In this document: positions 25,042 through 33,294 of the stretch, piece by piece | Numbering within the stretch: position 1 is the first letter of the stretch | Layout of the letters: each line of letters starts with the position of its first letter | From: Streptomyces venezuelae | GTDB taxonomy: Bacteria; Actinomycetota; Actinomycetes; Streptomycetales; Streptomycetaceae | Direction of reading: 5' to 3' | Assembly: GCF_008642275.1 (NCBI RefSeq) | Contig: NZ_CP029189.1 | Span: 7,360,001 to 7,424,000, forward strand | Length of the DNA: 64,000 bases | Translations under genes and position numbers: made by a program | Notes under the pieces: generated by a model | The model's database searches: none | What the model saw: the letters and a program-made list of their open reading frames with translations, nothing else | Told to the model about the DNA's origin: nothing

Positions 25042-26231
25042 CCGTGATCACCGCAGAGCACCTGCTCACCCGCGTCCAGGAGCTGCTCGCCGCCCACCCG
25101 CCCGCCGGCACCGACCGCGGCGCGTTCCTGCGCGCCCGCTTCGACGCCGGACTCGCCTGGGTCCACTACCCCGAAGGCCTCGGCGGCCTCGGCGCGCCCC
25201 GCTCCCTCCAGGTGGTCGTCGACGCCGCACTGGAAGCCGCCGGAGCCCCCGACAACGACCCGCGCCGGATCGGCATCGGCCTCGGCATGGCCGCCCCCAC
25301 GATCCTCGCGTACGGCACCGAGGAGCAGAAGCGGCGCTTCCTGCGGCCCCTGTGGACCGGCGAAGAGGTCTGGTGCCAGCTCTTCAGCGAGCCCGGCGCC
25401 GGCTCCGACCTCGCCGCCCTCGGCACCCGCGCCGTCCGGGAGAGCGGCTCCGGCGACTGGATCGTGGACGGCCAGAAGGTGTGGACCTCCAGCGCCCACA
25501 CCGCCCGCTGGGCCATCCTGATCGCCCGCACAGACCCCGCTCTCCCCAAGCACCGGGGCATCACCTACTTCCTCTGCGACATGCACGACCCGGGCGTGGA
25601 AGTCCGGCCGCTGCGCCAGATCACCGGCGAGGCCGAGTTCAACGAGGTCTTCCTCACCGGCGTCCGCATCCCCGACGCCCACCGCCTCGGCGCCGTCGGC
25701 GAAGGCTGGGCGGTCGCCCGCACCACCCTGATGAACGAGCGGGTCTCCATCGGCGGCATGCGCATCCCGCGCGAGGGCGGCATGATCGCCCCCGTCGCCG
25801 CCGCCTGGCGGGAACGCCCCGAACTGCGCACCCACGCCCTCCACCAGCGGCTGCTGGACCTGTGGGTCGAGGCCGAGGTCGCCCGCCTCACCGGAGAACG
25901 GCTGCGCCAGCAGCTCGTGGCGGGACAGCCCGGCCCCGAGGGATCGGGCATGAAGCTCACCTTCGCCCGGCTCAACCAGGAGATCAGCGGACTGGAGGTC
26001 GAACTCCTCGCGGAGGAGGGGCTCCTGTACGACGACTGGACCATGCGCCGGCCCGACGGCGTCGACTTCACCGGCCGCGAGGCCGGCTACCGCTACCTGC
26101 GCGCCAAGGGCAACAGCATCGAGGGCGGCACCAGCGAAATCCTCCTCAACATCGTCGCCGAACGCGTCCTCGGCCTGCCCCCCGAGCCGCGCGACGACAA
26201 GGACCTCGCCTGGAAGGACCTGAGCCGATGA
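25038..26231 (+). CDS. Acyl-CoA dehydrogenase, first subunit-like
   Basis: A 397-residue flavoprotein of the acyl-CoA dehydrogenase superfamily. FAD/acyl-binding motifs are CQLFSEPGAGSDLA and DGQKVWTSSAHTARW, and the C-terminal part has KGNSIEGGTSEILLNIVAERVLGLP. The classic catalytic Glu region is not obvious in this chain, whereas the following gene retains QLHGGIGMTWEHP. Such paired genes in actinobacteria form alpha2beta2 heterotetramers for bulky substrates such as steroid side chains. Overlaps both neighbours by 4 bases, so it is translationally coupled. Confidence 0.9.
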   Translation: MTVITAEHLLTRVQELLAAHPPAGTDRGAFLRARFDAGLAWVHYPEGLGGLGAPRSLQVVVDAALEAAGAPDNDPRRIGIGLGMAAPTILAYGTEEQKRRFLRPLWTGEEVWCQLFSEPGAGSDLAALGTRAVRESGSGDWIVDGQKVWTSSAHTARWAILIARTDPALPKHRGITYFLCDMHDPGVEVRPLRQITGEAEFNEVFLTGVRIPDAHRLGAVGEGWAVARTTLMNERVSIGGMRIPREGGMIAPVAAAWRERPELRTHALHQRLLDLWVEAEVARLTGERLRQQLVAGQPGPEGSGMKLTFARLNQEISGLEVELLAEEGLLYDDWTMRRPDGVDFTGREAGYRYLRAKGNSIEGGTSEILLNIVAERVLGLPPEPRDDKDLAWKDLSR

Positions 26232-27343
26232 CCACCGCCGCGGCACCGACCGACCTGCTCTACTCCGAGGCCGAGGAGGAGCTCCGCTCCGCCGTACGCG
26301 CCCTCCTCACCGACCGCTGCGACGCGAAGAGCGTCCTCGACCGGGCCGGGACGGGCCGGCCGCACGACCCGGCGCTCTGGAACACCCTCGCCGCCGGCAT
26401 CGGCGCGGCGGGCCTCCTCGTACCCGAGAAGCTCGGCGGGCAGGGCGCGAGCCACCGCGAGGCGGCCGTGGTCCTGGAGGAGCTGGGCCGGGCCGTCGCG
26501 CCCGTCCCCTACCTGACCAGCGCCGTGCTCGCCACGGAGATCCTGCTCGGCTGCGACACCGCGGAAGCGGCCCCGCTGCTCCGCGAGCTGGCCTCGGGCA
26601 GCACGGTGTGCGTCCCGGCCGTGCCGCTGACCCTCGCACCCGGCGCGCCGCTCCCGGCCGCCGTACGGGACCTCGGAGACGGCGGCCTGACCGGCACGGT
26701 CACCTCCGTGGCGGACGCCGTGGCCGCCGACGTCCTGCTGGTCCTGGCCGACACCGGGCTGTACGCCGTCCCGGCCGCCGCGGCCCGGCTGACCCCGCGG
26801 ATCCCGCTCGACCTGACCCGTCCCCTGGCCACCGTCACCCTGGAGGCCGCCGGCGGCACCCGCCTCGCCGATGCCGGGACGGCCCGGGCGGCCGTCGCCG
26901 GAGCCCTGCTCTCGGGCGCCGGACTGCTCGCCTCCGAGCAGCTCGGGCTCGCCGAGTGGTGCCTGACGGAGACGGTCGGCCACGTCCGGAGCCGGCACCA
27001 GTTCAACCGCCCCGTCGGCTCCTTCCAGGCCCTCAAGCACCGCCTCGCGCGGCTCTGGCTCGACGTGGCCTCCGCGCGCGCGGCGGCGCGGGCCGCGGCC
27101 GACGCCCTGGCCACCGCGGCCCCCGACGCCCCGCTGACCGTCGCCGTGGCCCAGGCCTACTGCTCGGGCGTCGCGGTCCGCGCCGCCGAGGAGTGCGTAC
27201 AGCTGCACGGCGGCATCGGCATGACCTGGGAACACCCGGCCCACCTCTACCTCAAGCGCGCCAAGGCCGACTCCCTGGCCCTCGGTACGGCGGGCCACCA
27301 CCGCGGCCTGGTCGCGGACTTCGCGGAGCTCCCGGCACCGTAG
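26228..27343 (+). CDS. Acyl-CoA dehydrogenase, second subunit-like
   Basis: A 371-residue acyl-CoA dehydrogenase homologue. The N-terminal helical domain is normal (AEEELRSAVRALLTDRC, KLGGQGASHREAAVVLEELG), the middle beta-domain is shortened and lacks the usual SEPxxGSD FAD motif, and the C-terminal domain has RHQFNRPVGSFQALKHRLA and ECVQLHGGIGMTWEHPAH. The split of motifs between this chain and the preceding one suggests they form one active site together. ATGA overlap with the upstream gene. Confidence 0.9.
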   Translation: MTTAAAPTDLLYSEAEEELRSAVRALLTDRCDAKSVLDRAGTGRPHDPALWNTLAAGIGAAGLLVPEKLGGQGASHREAAVVLEELGRAVAPVPYLTSAVLATEILLGCDTAEAAPLLRELASGSTVCVPAVPLTLAPGAPLPAAVRDLGDGGLTGTVTSVADAVAADVLLVLADTGLYAVPAAAARLTPRIPLDLTRPLATVTLEAAGGTRLADAGTARAAVAGALLSGAGLLASEQLGLAEWCLTETVGHVRSRHQFNRPVGSFQALKHRLARLWLDVASARAAARAAADALATAAPDAPLTVAVAQAYCSGVAVRAAEECVQLHGGIGMTWEHPAHLYLKRAKADSLALGTAGHHRGLVADFAELPAP

Positions 27344-27532
27344 GCGTGCCGTCCGGTCCGGTGACCCGGGGCTCCCGTGGTCACCGGGCCGCCGTCCGTC
27401 CGTACACCGCTCCGGTCCCTTCCTCCGCTCGGCGGGCGCCGCCGGCCGGACCCCGTCGGCAGCCGGGCGACCGTGCCCGCCACGCGCGCGGCCCAGGCCC
27501 GACCCGCCTGCTGCGGGCGCCGGGACGGTCCC

Positions 27533-27538
27533 TATCCT
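27533..27538 (+). promoter_or_regulatory. Candidate -10 for leaderless acetyltransferase gene
   Basis: TATCCT ends exactly 6 bases before the ATG at 27545 and no Shine-Dalgarno is present. Confidence 0.4.
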
Positions 27539-27544
27539 CGCCTC

Positions 27545-28084
27545 ATGACGGCCACCATCACCGCGCTCTCCGCCGCCGGACTCCGTGCCCACCGGGACGA
27601 ACTCGCCGCCCTGCTGATCGCCGTGGTCGACGGCGGCTCGTCGCTCGGCTTCCTCGCCGGGCTCGACCACCGGGGCGCCGCCGCCTGGTGGGAGTCGCTG
27701 CTGCCCGCCGTCGAGGACGGCTCCCTCGCGCTGTGGGTCTCCCGCACCGGCGGCGACGGCCGGATCGACGGCACCGTCAGCTGGTACCGGGAGACCAAGG
27801 CGAACGGCCGCCACCGCGCCGAGCTGCGCAAACTCATGGTCCACCCGGCCGCCCGCGGCCGGGGCACCGCCCGCGCCCTGCTCGCCGAGGCCGAGTCGGC
27901 CGCCGCCCGTGCCGGGGTCGTGCTGCTGTTCCTGGACACCGAGACCGGCAGCGGAGCCGAGCGCGTCTACCGCTCGGCCGGCTGGACGCAAGCCGGCACC
28001 ATCCCCGACTACGCCTCCGATCCGGCGGGCCGCCTCCACCCGACGACCCTCTTCTACAAGCAGCTCCAAGGCGCCCACGGGTGA
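27545..28084 (+). CDS. GNAT family N-acetyltransferase
   Basis: A 179-residue acetyltransferase. The acetyl-CoA loop is LMVHPAARGRGTARALLAEAE, preceded by the long beta strand VSWYRETKANGRHRAELRK and followed by LLFLDTETGSGAERVYRSAGW. The substrate is not known. It probably has its own leaderless transcript, with a TATCCT element placed for transcription to begin at the ATG. Confidence 0.88.
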   Translation: MTATITALSAAGLRAHRDELAALLIAVVDGGSSLGFLAGLDHRGAAAWWESLLPAVEDGSLALWVSRTGGDGRIDGTVSWYRETKANGRHRAELRKLMVHPAARGRGTARALLAEAESAAARAGVVLLFLDTETGSGAERVYRSAGWTQAGTIPDYASDPAGRLHPTTLFYKQLQGAHG

Positions 28085-28143
28085 CCTCGCCCGCCGCGCG
28101 GCGTTAGACCCGTAGCCGCCGGCCACCGAGCGAGGGAGACCGT

Positions 28144-28512
28144 ATGTCCGCAGCATCGCCCGCCGCACCACTGACCCGCCGCGCGGTTCTGCGTACGGCC
28201 TTCACCGCGGCCGTGCTCGCCGGCACGGCCGCGGCCCTGGCCCCCGTACTGCGCGCCCGGCGCCCCCGGCAGACCCTCACCCCGGCGCCGCTCGCCGAGG
28301 AGGAGACCTACCGCGGCCGGCACATCGCCGTCGACGTCGCCGGGGTCCGCATCGACGGCCGCCCCCTGCACGTCATGCGCCGCGCCGACGGCAGCTACCT
28401 CAGCGGGATCAACCACTTCCAGTCCTACACCACGCCACTGGAACTGGCCCGGGCCGCCGTCGACGAGCTGGGCACCGCCCAGCTCGCCTTCGCCGCCCCG
28501 CACCACGGCTGA
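28144..28512 (+). CDS. melC1: Tyrosinase caddie protein MelC1 (first copy)
   Basis: A 122-residue copper-transfer cofactor. A Tat-type signal (LTRRAVLRTAFTAAVLAG) starts it; the conserved core is YRGRHIAVD, IDGRPLHVMRRADGSYLSGINHFQSY, with Tyr near the C-terminal part and His-Met positions used to hand copper to tyrosinase and to carry it through the Tat system. It is the first gene of a two-gene operon, 30 bases before the tyrosinase gene. The AlaProHisHisGly end adds extra His residues. Confidence 0.92.
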   Translation: MSAASPAAPLTRRAVLRTAFTAAVLAGTAAALAPVLRARRPRQTLTPAPLAEEETYRGRHIAVDVAGVRIDGRPLHVMRRADGSYLSGINHFQSYTTPLELARAAVDELGTAQLAFAAPHHG

Positions 28513-28542
28513 CAGACCCACGGGAACGGGAGGACCCCCGCG

Positions 28543-29406
28543 TTGCACGTCCGGCAGAACCAGAAGAACCTCACCAGCGCCCAGAAGAAGCGGTTCACCG
28601 CCGCGGTGCTGGAGCTCAAGCGCAGCGGCGCCTACGACGCGCTCGTGCGCACCCACGACAAGTACTTCGTGCCCGACCGCGACCGCAAGCTGCGCGTCGG
28701 ACACATGTCCCCGTCCTTCTTCCCGTGGCACCGGCGCTATCTGCTGGAGTTCGAGCGGCAGTTGCAGGGGATCGACCCCGGCGTGAGCGTCCCCTACTGG
28801 GACTGGACCACCGACACCAGCCCGGTCTCCTCGCTCTGGGCGGACGACTTCCTCGGCGGCACCGGCCGGGCGAGCGACCGCAAGGTGATGACCGGGCCGT
28901 TCGCCTACGACAAGGGCAACTGGACGGTGACCGTGGGCATCACCGAGTCCGCCTTCCTCACCCGCAACCTCGGCCGGCCGCAGAACCCGATCACGCTGCC
29001 CACCGCGGCCGAACTCCAGTGGGCGATCGACGACCCGACCTACGACGTCCCGCCCTGGGACTCCACGGCCTCCGCGGGCGGATTCCGCAACAAGCTGGAG
29101 GGCTGGTCGGCCCCCAGGAGCGAGCGCTGGCGCAACCACAACAAGGTGCACCAGTGGATCGGCGGCCACATGACCGGCGGTACGGCGCCCAACGACCCGG
29201 CGTTCTGGCTGCACCACGCCTTCGTCGACCTGATCTGGGACCGCTGGCAGCAGAAACACCCCGGCTCCGGCTACCTGCCCGCCGCCCCGCTCGCCGTCGG
29301 CGACCTCCAGCGGGGCCGGGTGATCGCCCTCGACGAGCCGATGCCGCCGTGGAACATCACCCCGCGCGAGATGTCCGGCCACCAGGGCCTGTACCGCTAC
29401 GAATGA
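28543..29406 (+). CDS. melC2: Tyrosinase MelC2 (first copy), TTG start
   Basis: A 287-residue type-3 binuclear copper monooxygenase that oxidises phenols to quinones for melanin. CuA ligands fall at His38 (RTHDKYF), His54 (VGHMSPSFF) and His63 (PWHRRY), identical positions to characterised Streptomyces enzymes; CuB ligands are in RNHNKVHQWIGGH and FWLHHAF. An insertion of about nine residues before CuB sets it apart from the second copy in this window. It begins with TTG, supported by GGGAGGA about 8 bases upstream and by alignment with the usual start. It lacks its own signal peptide and is exported with MelC1. Confidence 0.93.
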   Translation: MHVRQNQKNLTSAQKKRFTAAVLELKRSGAYDALVRTHDKYFVPDRDRKLRVGHMSPSFFPWHRRYLLEFERQLQGIDPGVSVPYWDWTTDTSPVSSLWADDFLGGTGRASDRKVMTGPFAYDKGNWTVTVGITESAFLTRNLGRPQNPITLPTAAELQWAIDDPTYDVPPWDSTASAGGFRNKLEGWSAPRSERWRNHNKVHQWIGGHMTGGTAPNDPAFWLHHAFVDLIWDRWQQKHPGSGYLPAAPLAVGDLQRGRVIALDEPMPPWNITPREMSGHQGLYRYE

Positions 29407-29443
29407 CGCGGCACGCGCCCCGTGCGCACGCACGCGCACGGGA

Positions 29444-29473
29444 AAGGGCCCCCGCCGGTCGGCGGGGGCCCTT
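29444..29473. terminator. Bidirectional terminator between tyrosinase and chaplin genes
   Basis: Perfect 13-bp stem (29444-29456 with 29461-29473), 4-base loop. Confidence 0.8.
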
Positions 29474-29504
29474 CCGTCGATCAGCCGATCAGCAGATCAG
29501 GCGA

Positions 29505-29792
29505 TCAGTGGCCGTAGTCGCCACCCTCGGTGTGGTGGTCGGCGCCACCGCCGGAGGCGTTGACGCAGGTGTTGCCGAACGCCGGGTTCAGCAGGGCGAT
29601 CACGTTCACGGTGTTGCCGCAGACGTTGACCGGGACGTGCACCGGAACCTGGAGCAGGTTGCCCGACAGGACACCGGGGGAGCCGACCGCCGCACCGTGC
29701 GCTCCGGCATCGGCGACAGCCAGACCCGCACCGGCGACCACGGCGCTGCCGGTGACAGCGGTGATGGCGAATGCCTTCGCGATACGCGACAT
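29505..29792 (-). CDS. Short chaplin (amyloid surface protein)
   Basis: A 95-residue secreted protein with one chaplin domain. A signal peptide (MSRIAKAFAITAV ... GLAVA) is followed by the domain: GVLSGNLLQVPVHVPVNVCGN then TVNVIALLNPAFGNTC, with the two conserved Cys of the short chaplins. These assemble into amyloid fibrils that lower surface tension so aerial hyphae can emerge. A His/Gly/Asp-rich tail of about 16 residues after the domain is longer than usual for short chaplins. GAGGAG precedes the ATG; a BldN-type promoter lies upstream. Confidence 0.92.
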   Translation of the reverse strand: MSRIAKAFAITAVTGSAVVAGAGLAVADAGAHGAAVGSPGVLSGNLLQVPVHVPVNVCGNTVNVIALLNPAFGNTCVNASGGGADHHTEGGDYGH

Positions 29793-29820
29793 CAAGATCT
29801 CCTCATGAGATATGTGGGGC

Positions 29821-29837
29821 GCCACAGGACCTGTGGC
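29821..29837. promoter_or_regulatory. 17-bp perfect palindrome in chaplin leader
   Basis: GCCACAGG (29821-29828), one base, CCTGTGGC (29830-29837). It lies 29-45 bases before the chaplin ATG, just downstream of the predicted transcription start. Confidence 0.5.
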
Positions 29838-29851
29838 ATTTGACATGGCAT

Positions 29852-29879
29852 ACAACGCGGGGGAGGCCAAGGGGTCACG
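29852..29879 (-). promoter_or_regulatory. Sigma-BldN-type promoter of chaplin gene
   Basis: On the minus strand CGTGAC (29879-29874), 16 bases, CGTTGT (29857-29852). The known sigma-BldN consensus is CGTAAC-N16-CGTTGA; this matches 10 of 12 positions with the exact spacing, in front of a gene class known to be BldN-dependent. Confidence 0.65.
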
Positions 29880-29889
29880 GCCCGTGCGC

Positions 29890-30213
29890 CTACCCGGTGA
29901 CGGAAAACCGGACGGAGGCGAAGTACGGCCGCACCTGGCCGACCTCTCCGGGCCGCAGGACCCGCAGGGCGCGGCCGGAGCACCGGGGGCCCTCGTAGAG
30001 GGTCGCCGCGCTCCGGGTCCCGTTGGTGACCGCCCGGGCGCCGCCGCCCTCCGCCTCGACGCACCCCCTCGGCGCGGTGACGCCGTGGACCCGGTCGTCC
30101 TGGCCCACGTACTGGAAGTCCGGGCCGGCGGCCAGGGCCGGACCGGACAGGAAGGTGGCCCCCGCGAGCAGCACGACGACGGGCACGGCATGGTGGATAG
30201 GCACGAATCGCAT
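29890..30213 (-). CDS. Small secreted protein, peptidase inhibitor I36-like
   Basis: A 107-residue exported protein: signal peptide MRFVPIHHAVPVVVLLAG... ending GPALA, then a short beta-rich domain with two Cys (RGCVEAEGG and GPRCSGR) and the pattern LYEGPRCSGRALRVLRPGE seen in I36/beta-gamma-crystallin-like secreted proteins of Streptomyces. Inhibitor activity is not demonstrated. Start at 30213 is taken at the signal peptide; GTG at 30258 is an alternative with no better ribosome site. Confidence 0.65.
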   Translation of the reverse strand: MRFVPIHHAVPVVVLLAGATFLSGPALAAGPDFQYVGQDDRVHGVTAPRGCVEAEGGGARAVTNGTRSAATLYEGPRCSGRALRVLRPGEVGQVRPYFASVRFSVTG

Positions 30214-30318
30214 GCCCGTCCAACCGGGCCGGGCCCGGACCCGGTCACGCCTTGTCACCCGTTGGACGGCTGTGCGACGGTGCGACGGCGACCGGCACCG
30301 TCATCGCAGGAGGACGAG

Positions 30319-31791
30319 ATGAGCGCAGAGGACGCCGCCGACGGCCGCCGTCCGAGGGTCCGGACGGCGGCCGGGGTCGTCGAGGGCCGGACCGGTCCCG
30401 GGGGTACCGCCGTGTTCCTGGGCATCCCGTACGCGGCCCCGCCCGTCGGGGACCTGCGCTTCGCGGCGCCCGCGCCCCCGGACGCCTGGGACGGCGTACG
30501 GGATGCCGCCGCCTACGGGCCGACCGCGCCCAAGGTGCCCTACCCGGAGACCTTCGCCGCCCTGCTCCCCGACCCGGTGATCCCCGGGGACGACTGCCTG
30601 AACGTGAACGTGTGGACCCCCGACCCGGCCCCCGGGGCCGGGCTGCCCGTCATGGTCTGGATCCACGGCGGGGCCCACACCCGCGGCTCCTCGGCGGTCC
30701 CCGTGTACGACGGCTCCGCCTTCGCACGCGACGGCGTCGTGCTCGTCTCCTTCAACTTCCGCCTCGGCGTCCTCGGCTACGGACTCTTCCCCGACGCCCC
30801 CGCCAACCGCGGTCTGCTGGACCAGATCGCCGCCCTCACCTGGGTCCGCGACAACATCGGGGCCTTCGGCGGGGACCCCGGCCGGGTCACCGTCTTCGGC
30901 GAGTCCGCCGGGGCCATCAGCATCGGCGCCCTGCTCGCCGCCCCGCGCGCGGCCGGGCTCTTCACCCGGGCCGTCCTGCAGAGCGGTGCCCCCGAGGTCC
31001 TGCCGCGCACCAGGGTCCGCGCCATGGTCCGGCGGATGGCCTCGCTCCTCAAGGTCGACGCCACCGCCGCGGCCTTCACCGACACCGCGCTGCCCGACCT
31101 GCTGGCCGCCCAGGCGGCCGTCCTGCGCAGATCCGGCCCGCTCATCGCCGGACCCGCCTTCGGCCTCGTCACCGACCCCGGCACCGTCCCGGCCGACCCC
31201 CTCGACACCCTCTGCGCCGAGGCCGCCTCCGCGGACGTGCCGCTGCTCCTCGGCTGGACCCGTGACGAGTACCGGCTGTGGCTCGCCCCCACCGGCGGGA
31301 TGCGGCTGCTGGACCGGCTCGGCCCGCTCGCCGTGGCCCTGGCCCGGGCCCGTTCCGGCAAGGACCGGGCGGCCGTACGGGCGCTGCGCGCCGAGCTGCC
31401 CGCGGCGGGCCCCGCCGAACTCGCCGGACAGCTGCTCACCGACCGGCTGCTGCGCGACCCGCTGCGCAGGCTCGCCGGGGCCCGGCGGGCGGCGCCGAGC
31501 TTCGTGTACGAGTTCGGCTGGTCCTCGGGCGTTCCGGGCCTGGGCTCCTGCCATGCCCTGGAACTGGGGTTCGTGTTCGACACGCTCTCGGTACCGGAGG
31601 CCGCCTGGCTGGCCGGACGGGACACCCCCCAGACACTCGCGGACGAGATGCACGCGGCCTGGGTCCGGTTCGCGGTGACCGGCGATCCGGGCTGGGCGGC
31701 CTGGAACGGCGACGGCCCGCCGAAGGTGTTCGGCGGGCCGGAGCTCGAAGGCGCGGGGGAGTCCGTGGTTACTCGACGGGCCCTTCCATGA
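30319..31791 (+). CDS. Type B carboxylesterase
   Basis: A 490-residue carboxylesterase/para-nitrobenzyl esterase. Family marks: FLGIPYAAPPVGDLRF, DDCLNVNVWTP, MVWIHGGAHTRGSS (oxyanion hole), the nucleophile elbow VTVFGESAGAISIG, and the catalytic His region LGSCHALELGFVF. No signal peptide, so it acts in the cytoplasm on ester substrates. ATG 30319 has GGAGGA at 30309-30314. Its last 23 bases overlap the convergent membrane hydrolase gene. Confidence 0.92.
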   Translation: MSAEDAADGRRPRVRTAAGVVEGRTGPGGTAVFLGIPYAAPPVGDLRFAAPAPPDAWDGVRDAAAYGPTAPKVPYPETFAALLPDPVIPGDDCLNVNVWTPDPAPGAGLPVMVWIHGGAHTRGSSAVPVYDGSAFARDGVVLVSFNFRLGVLGYGLFPDAPANRGLLDQIAALTWVRDNIGAFGGDPGRVTVFGESAGAISIGALLAAPRAAGLFTRAVLQSGAPEVLPRTRVRAMVRRMASLLKVDATAAAFTDTALPDLLAAQAAVLRRSGPLIAGPAFGLVTDPGTVPADPLDTLCAEAASADVPLLLGWTRDEYRLWLAPTGGMRLLDRLGPLAVALARARSGKDRAAVRALRAELPAAGPAELAGQLLTDRLLRDPLRRLAGARRAAPSFVYEFGWSSGVPGLGSCHALELGFVFDTLSVPEAAWLAGRDTPQTLADEMHAAWVRFAVTGDPGWAAWNGDGPPKVFGGPELEGAGESVVTRRALP

Positions 31792-33031
31792 CCTTGCTGA
31801 TGAACTGGACCGGTCCCTCGCCCATGTTCGGCACATAGGTCTTGGCGTTGTGCTGGCCGCCGGGGATGACCTTCAACTCGGCGTGGATGGGGCCCTTGTT
31901 GCCGTAGGTGGCGACGAACTTCTGCACGTCGGGCAGGGTCTTCTTGTTGCTCTCGTTGTCCCCGACCTGGAAGGCGAGGTAGACCTCGGGACCCTTCGTG
32001 TCGATGAGGTGCTTCGCCAGCAGTTCCGGGTTGTTCTCGGCCTTCTCCTTGTCGTGGCCCTTCCACAGGGAGGAGTCCGGGACGATGTCGGGGCCGGAGG
32101 CGATCACGGCCTTGAACTTGTCCGGGTGCTTCAGCACGGCCTTCAGACCCGCGAAACCGCCGGTGGAGGAACCCATGAAGGCCCAGCCGTCACGGGACTT
32201 GACGGTGCGGAAGTTCGCCTTCATCAGGTCCGGGACGTCCTCGGTCAGCCAGGTCCCCATCTTGGGCTGGCCGGGGATGTCGGAGCCGTCCCAGTAGACG
32301 CCCTTGTCGTCCGGCCCCGGGTTGAGGACCGGCATGGCCAGGATGAAGGGCTTGCTCTTGCCCTCCGCGTACCACTTGCTGATGCTCTTCTGGAGCCCGA
32401 GGTCGGTGCCCATCCAGTAGTTGCTGGGGTAGCCGGCGCCGCCCGGCAGGGCTATCAGGACCGGGAAGCCGCTCTTGGCGAACTTCGGGTCGTTGTACTC
32501 CTTGGGGGCCCAGACCCACACCTTGCCCTTGAAGCCGGACTTCTTGCCGTCCAGCGTGGTGACGGCCACGTGCGTGCCGTCGGGCAGGGTCATCGTGTTC
32601 TTGAACTCGGCGGCCGGCCCGGTCGGCATGAGCATCTTGGAGTTCGGCGGCGGAGCGTCGTCCTTCTTTCCCCCACCCGCGGGCGACTGCCCGAAGGACA
32701 CCGCGGAGCCCTTGTCGGTGAACGGGGGTATCTCGTAGTGGTTCAGCACGAGCGCGGCTATGCCGGCGAGCGCGAGCACGGAGGCGCCGGCTATGAGCCA
32801 TCGGCGTCCCTTGCGGCGGCGCGGAGGCTCCTCGGGGAGGAGGTCCTGCGGCCCGTAGCGCGCCGTCTGTTCGTACGGGTCCTGCGGTGCGTACTGCGCC
32901 TGCTGCCCCTGGGGCTGCCGGTGCGGCTGCTGTCCGTACGGCCGGCCGTACTGGTCGCCGTGGGGCGGCTGCGGTATCTGTCCTTCCGGCCGGTACGGCT
33001 GGTACTGCTGCCCGTCGGGTGCGTACGACAT
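31769..33031 (-). CDS. Membrane-anchored esterase (alpha/beta hydrolase, Esterase D/Ag85-like)
   Basis: A 420-residue protein. Residues 1-70 are a Gln/Pro/Tyr/Gly-rich cytoplasmic tail, then RRRKGRRW and one transmembrane helix (about 77-96). The outer domain is an esterase-D/antigen 85 type alpha/beta hydrolase: PVLIALPGGAGYPSNYWMG, nucleophile elbow WAFMGSSTGGFAGL, and late GGQHNAKTY with the His. Substrates may be cell-envelope esters; true mycolyltransferase activity is unlikely in Streptomyces, which has no mycolic acids. GGAGAG upstream of the ATG. Confidence 0.85.
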   Translation of the reverse strand: MSYAPDGQQYQPYRPEGQIPQPPHGDQYGRPYGQQPHRQPQGQQAQYAPQDPYEQTARYGPQDLLPEEPPRRRKGRRWLIAGASVLALAGIAALVLNHYEIPPFTDKGSAVSFGQSPAGGGKKDDAPPPNSKMLMPTGPAAEFKNTMTLPDGTHVAVTTLDGKKSGFKGKVWVWAPKEYNDPKFAKSGFPVLIALPGGAGYPSNYWMGTDLGLQKSISKWYAEGKSKPFILAMPVLNPGPDDKGVYWDGSDIPGQPKMGTWLTEDVPDLMKANFRTVKSRDGWAFMGSSTGGFAGLKAVLKHPDKFKAVIASGPDIVPDSSLWKGHDKEKAENNPELLAKHLIDTKGPEVYLAFQVGDNESNKKTLPDVQKFVATYGNKGPIHAELKVIPGGQHNAKTYVPNMGEGPVQFISKVMEGPVE

Positions 33032-33294
33032 GTGCGGTGGCTCTCCGGCTGCTGCTGCCCCAGAGGGGCGGGGTGGTGACTGCTGGGTCCTTCCGTTCGA
33101 AGGATGAACACAAGCATGTCAGGGTTCCGCATTTTTCCTACTCTTGGGGTGCCCTGGGGAAGGCCATTGCCTGGCGTCCGTACGGCCCGTGGAGTTCACG
33201 AACCCGCCCCCGCCCGTGCCTGGCTCTCGTACGGGCCGCTGGGTATGGTGCGCCCGCGCCGCCCCCGGAAACCCACACCGCCCCGGAGTCATCC

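Noticed and set aside
26093..28171. 692-codon open frame on the minus strand
   Set aside because: Antisense to the acyl-CoA dehydrogenase and acetyltransferase genes; Gly/Arg/Ala-rich nonsense composition.
31769..33031. Mycolyltransferase (antigen 85) function for the membrane esterase
   Set aside because: The fold is similar, but Streptomyces lack mycolic acids; a general envelope esterase is the safer call.
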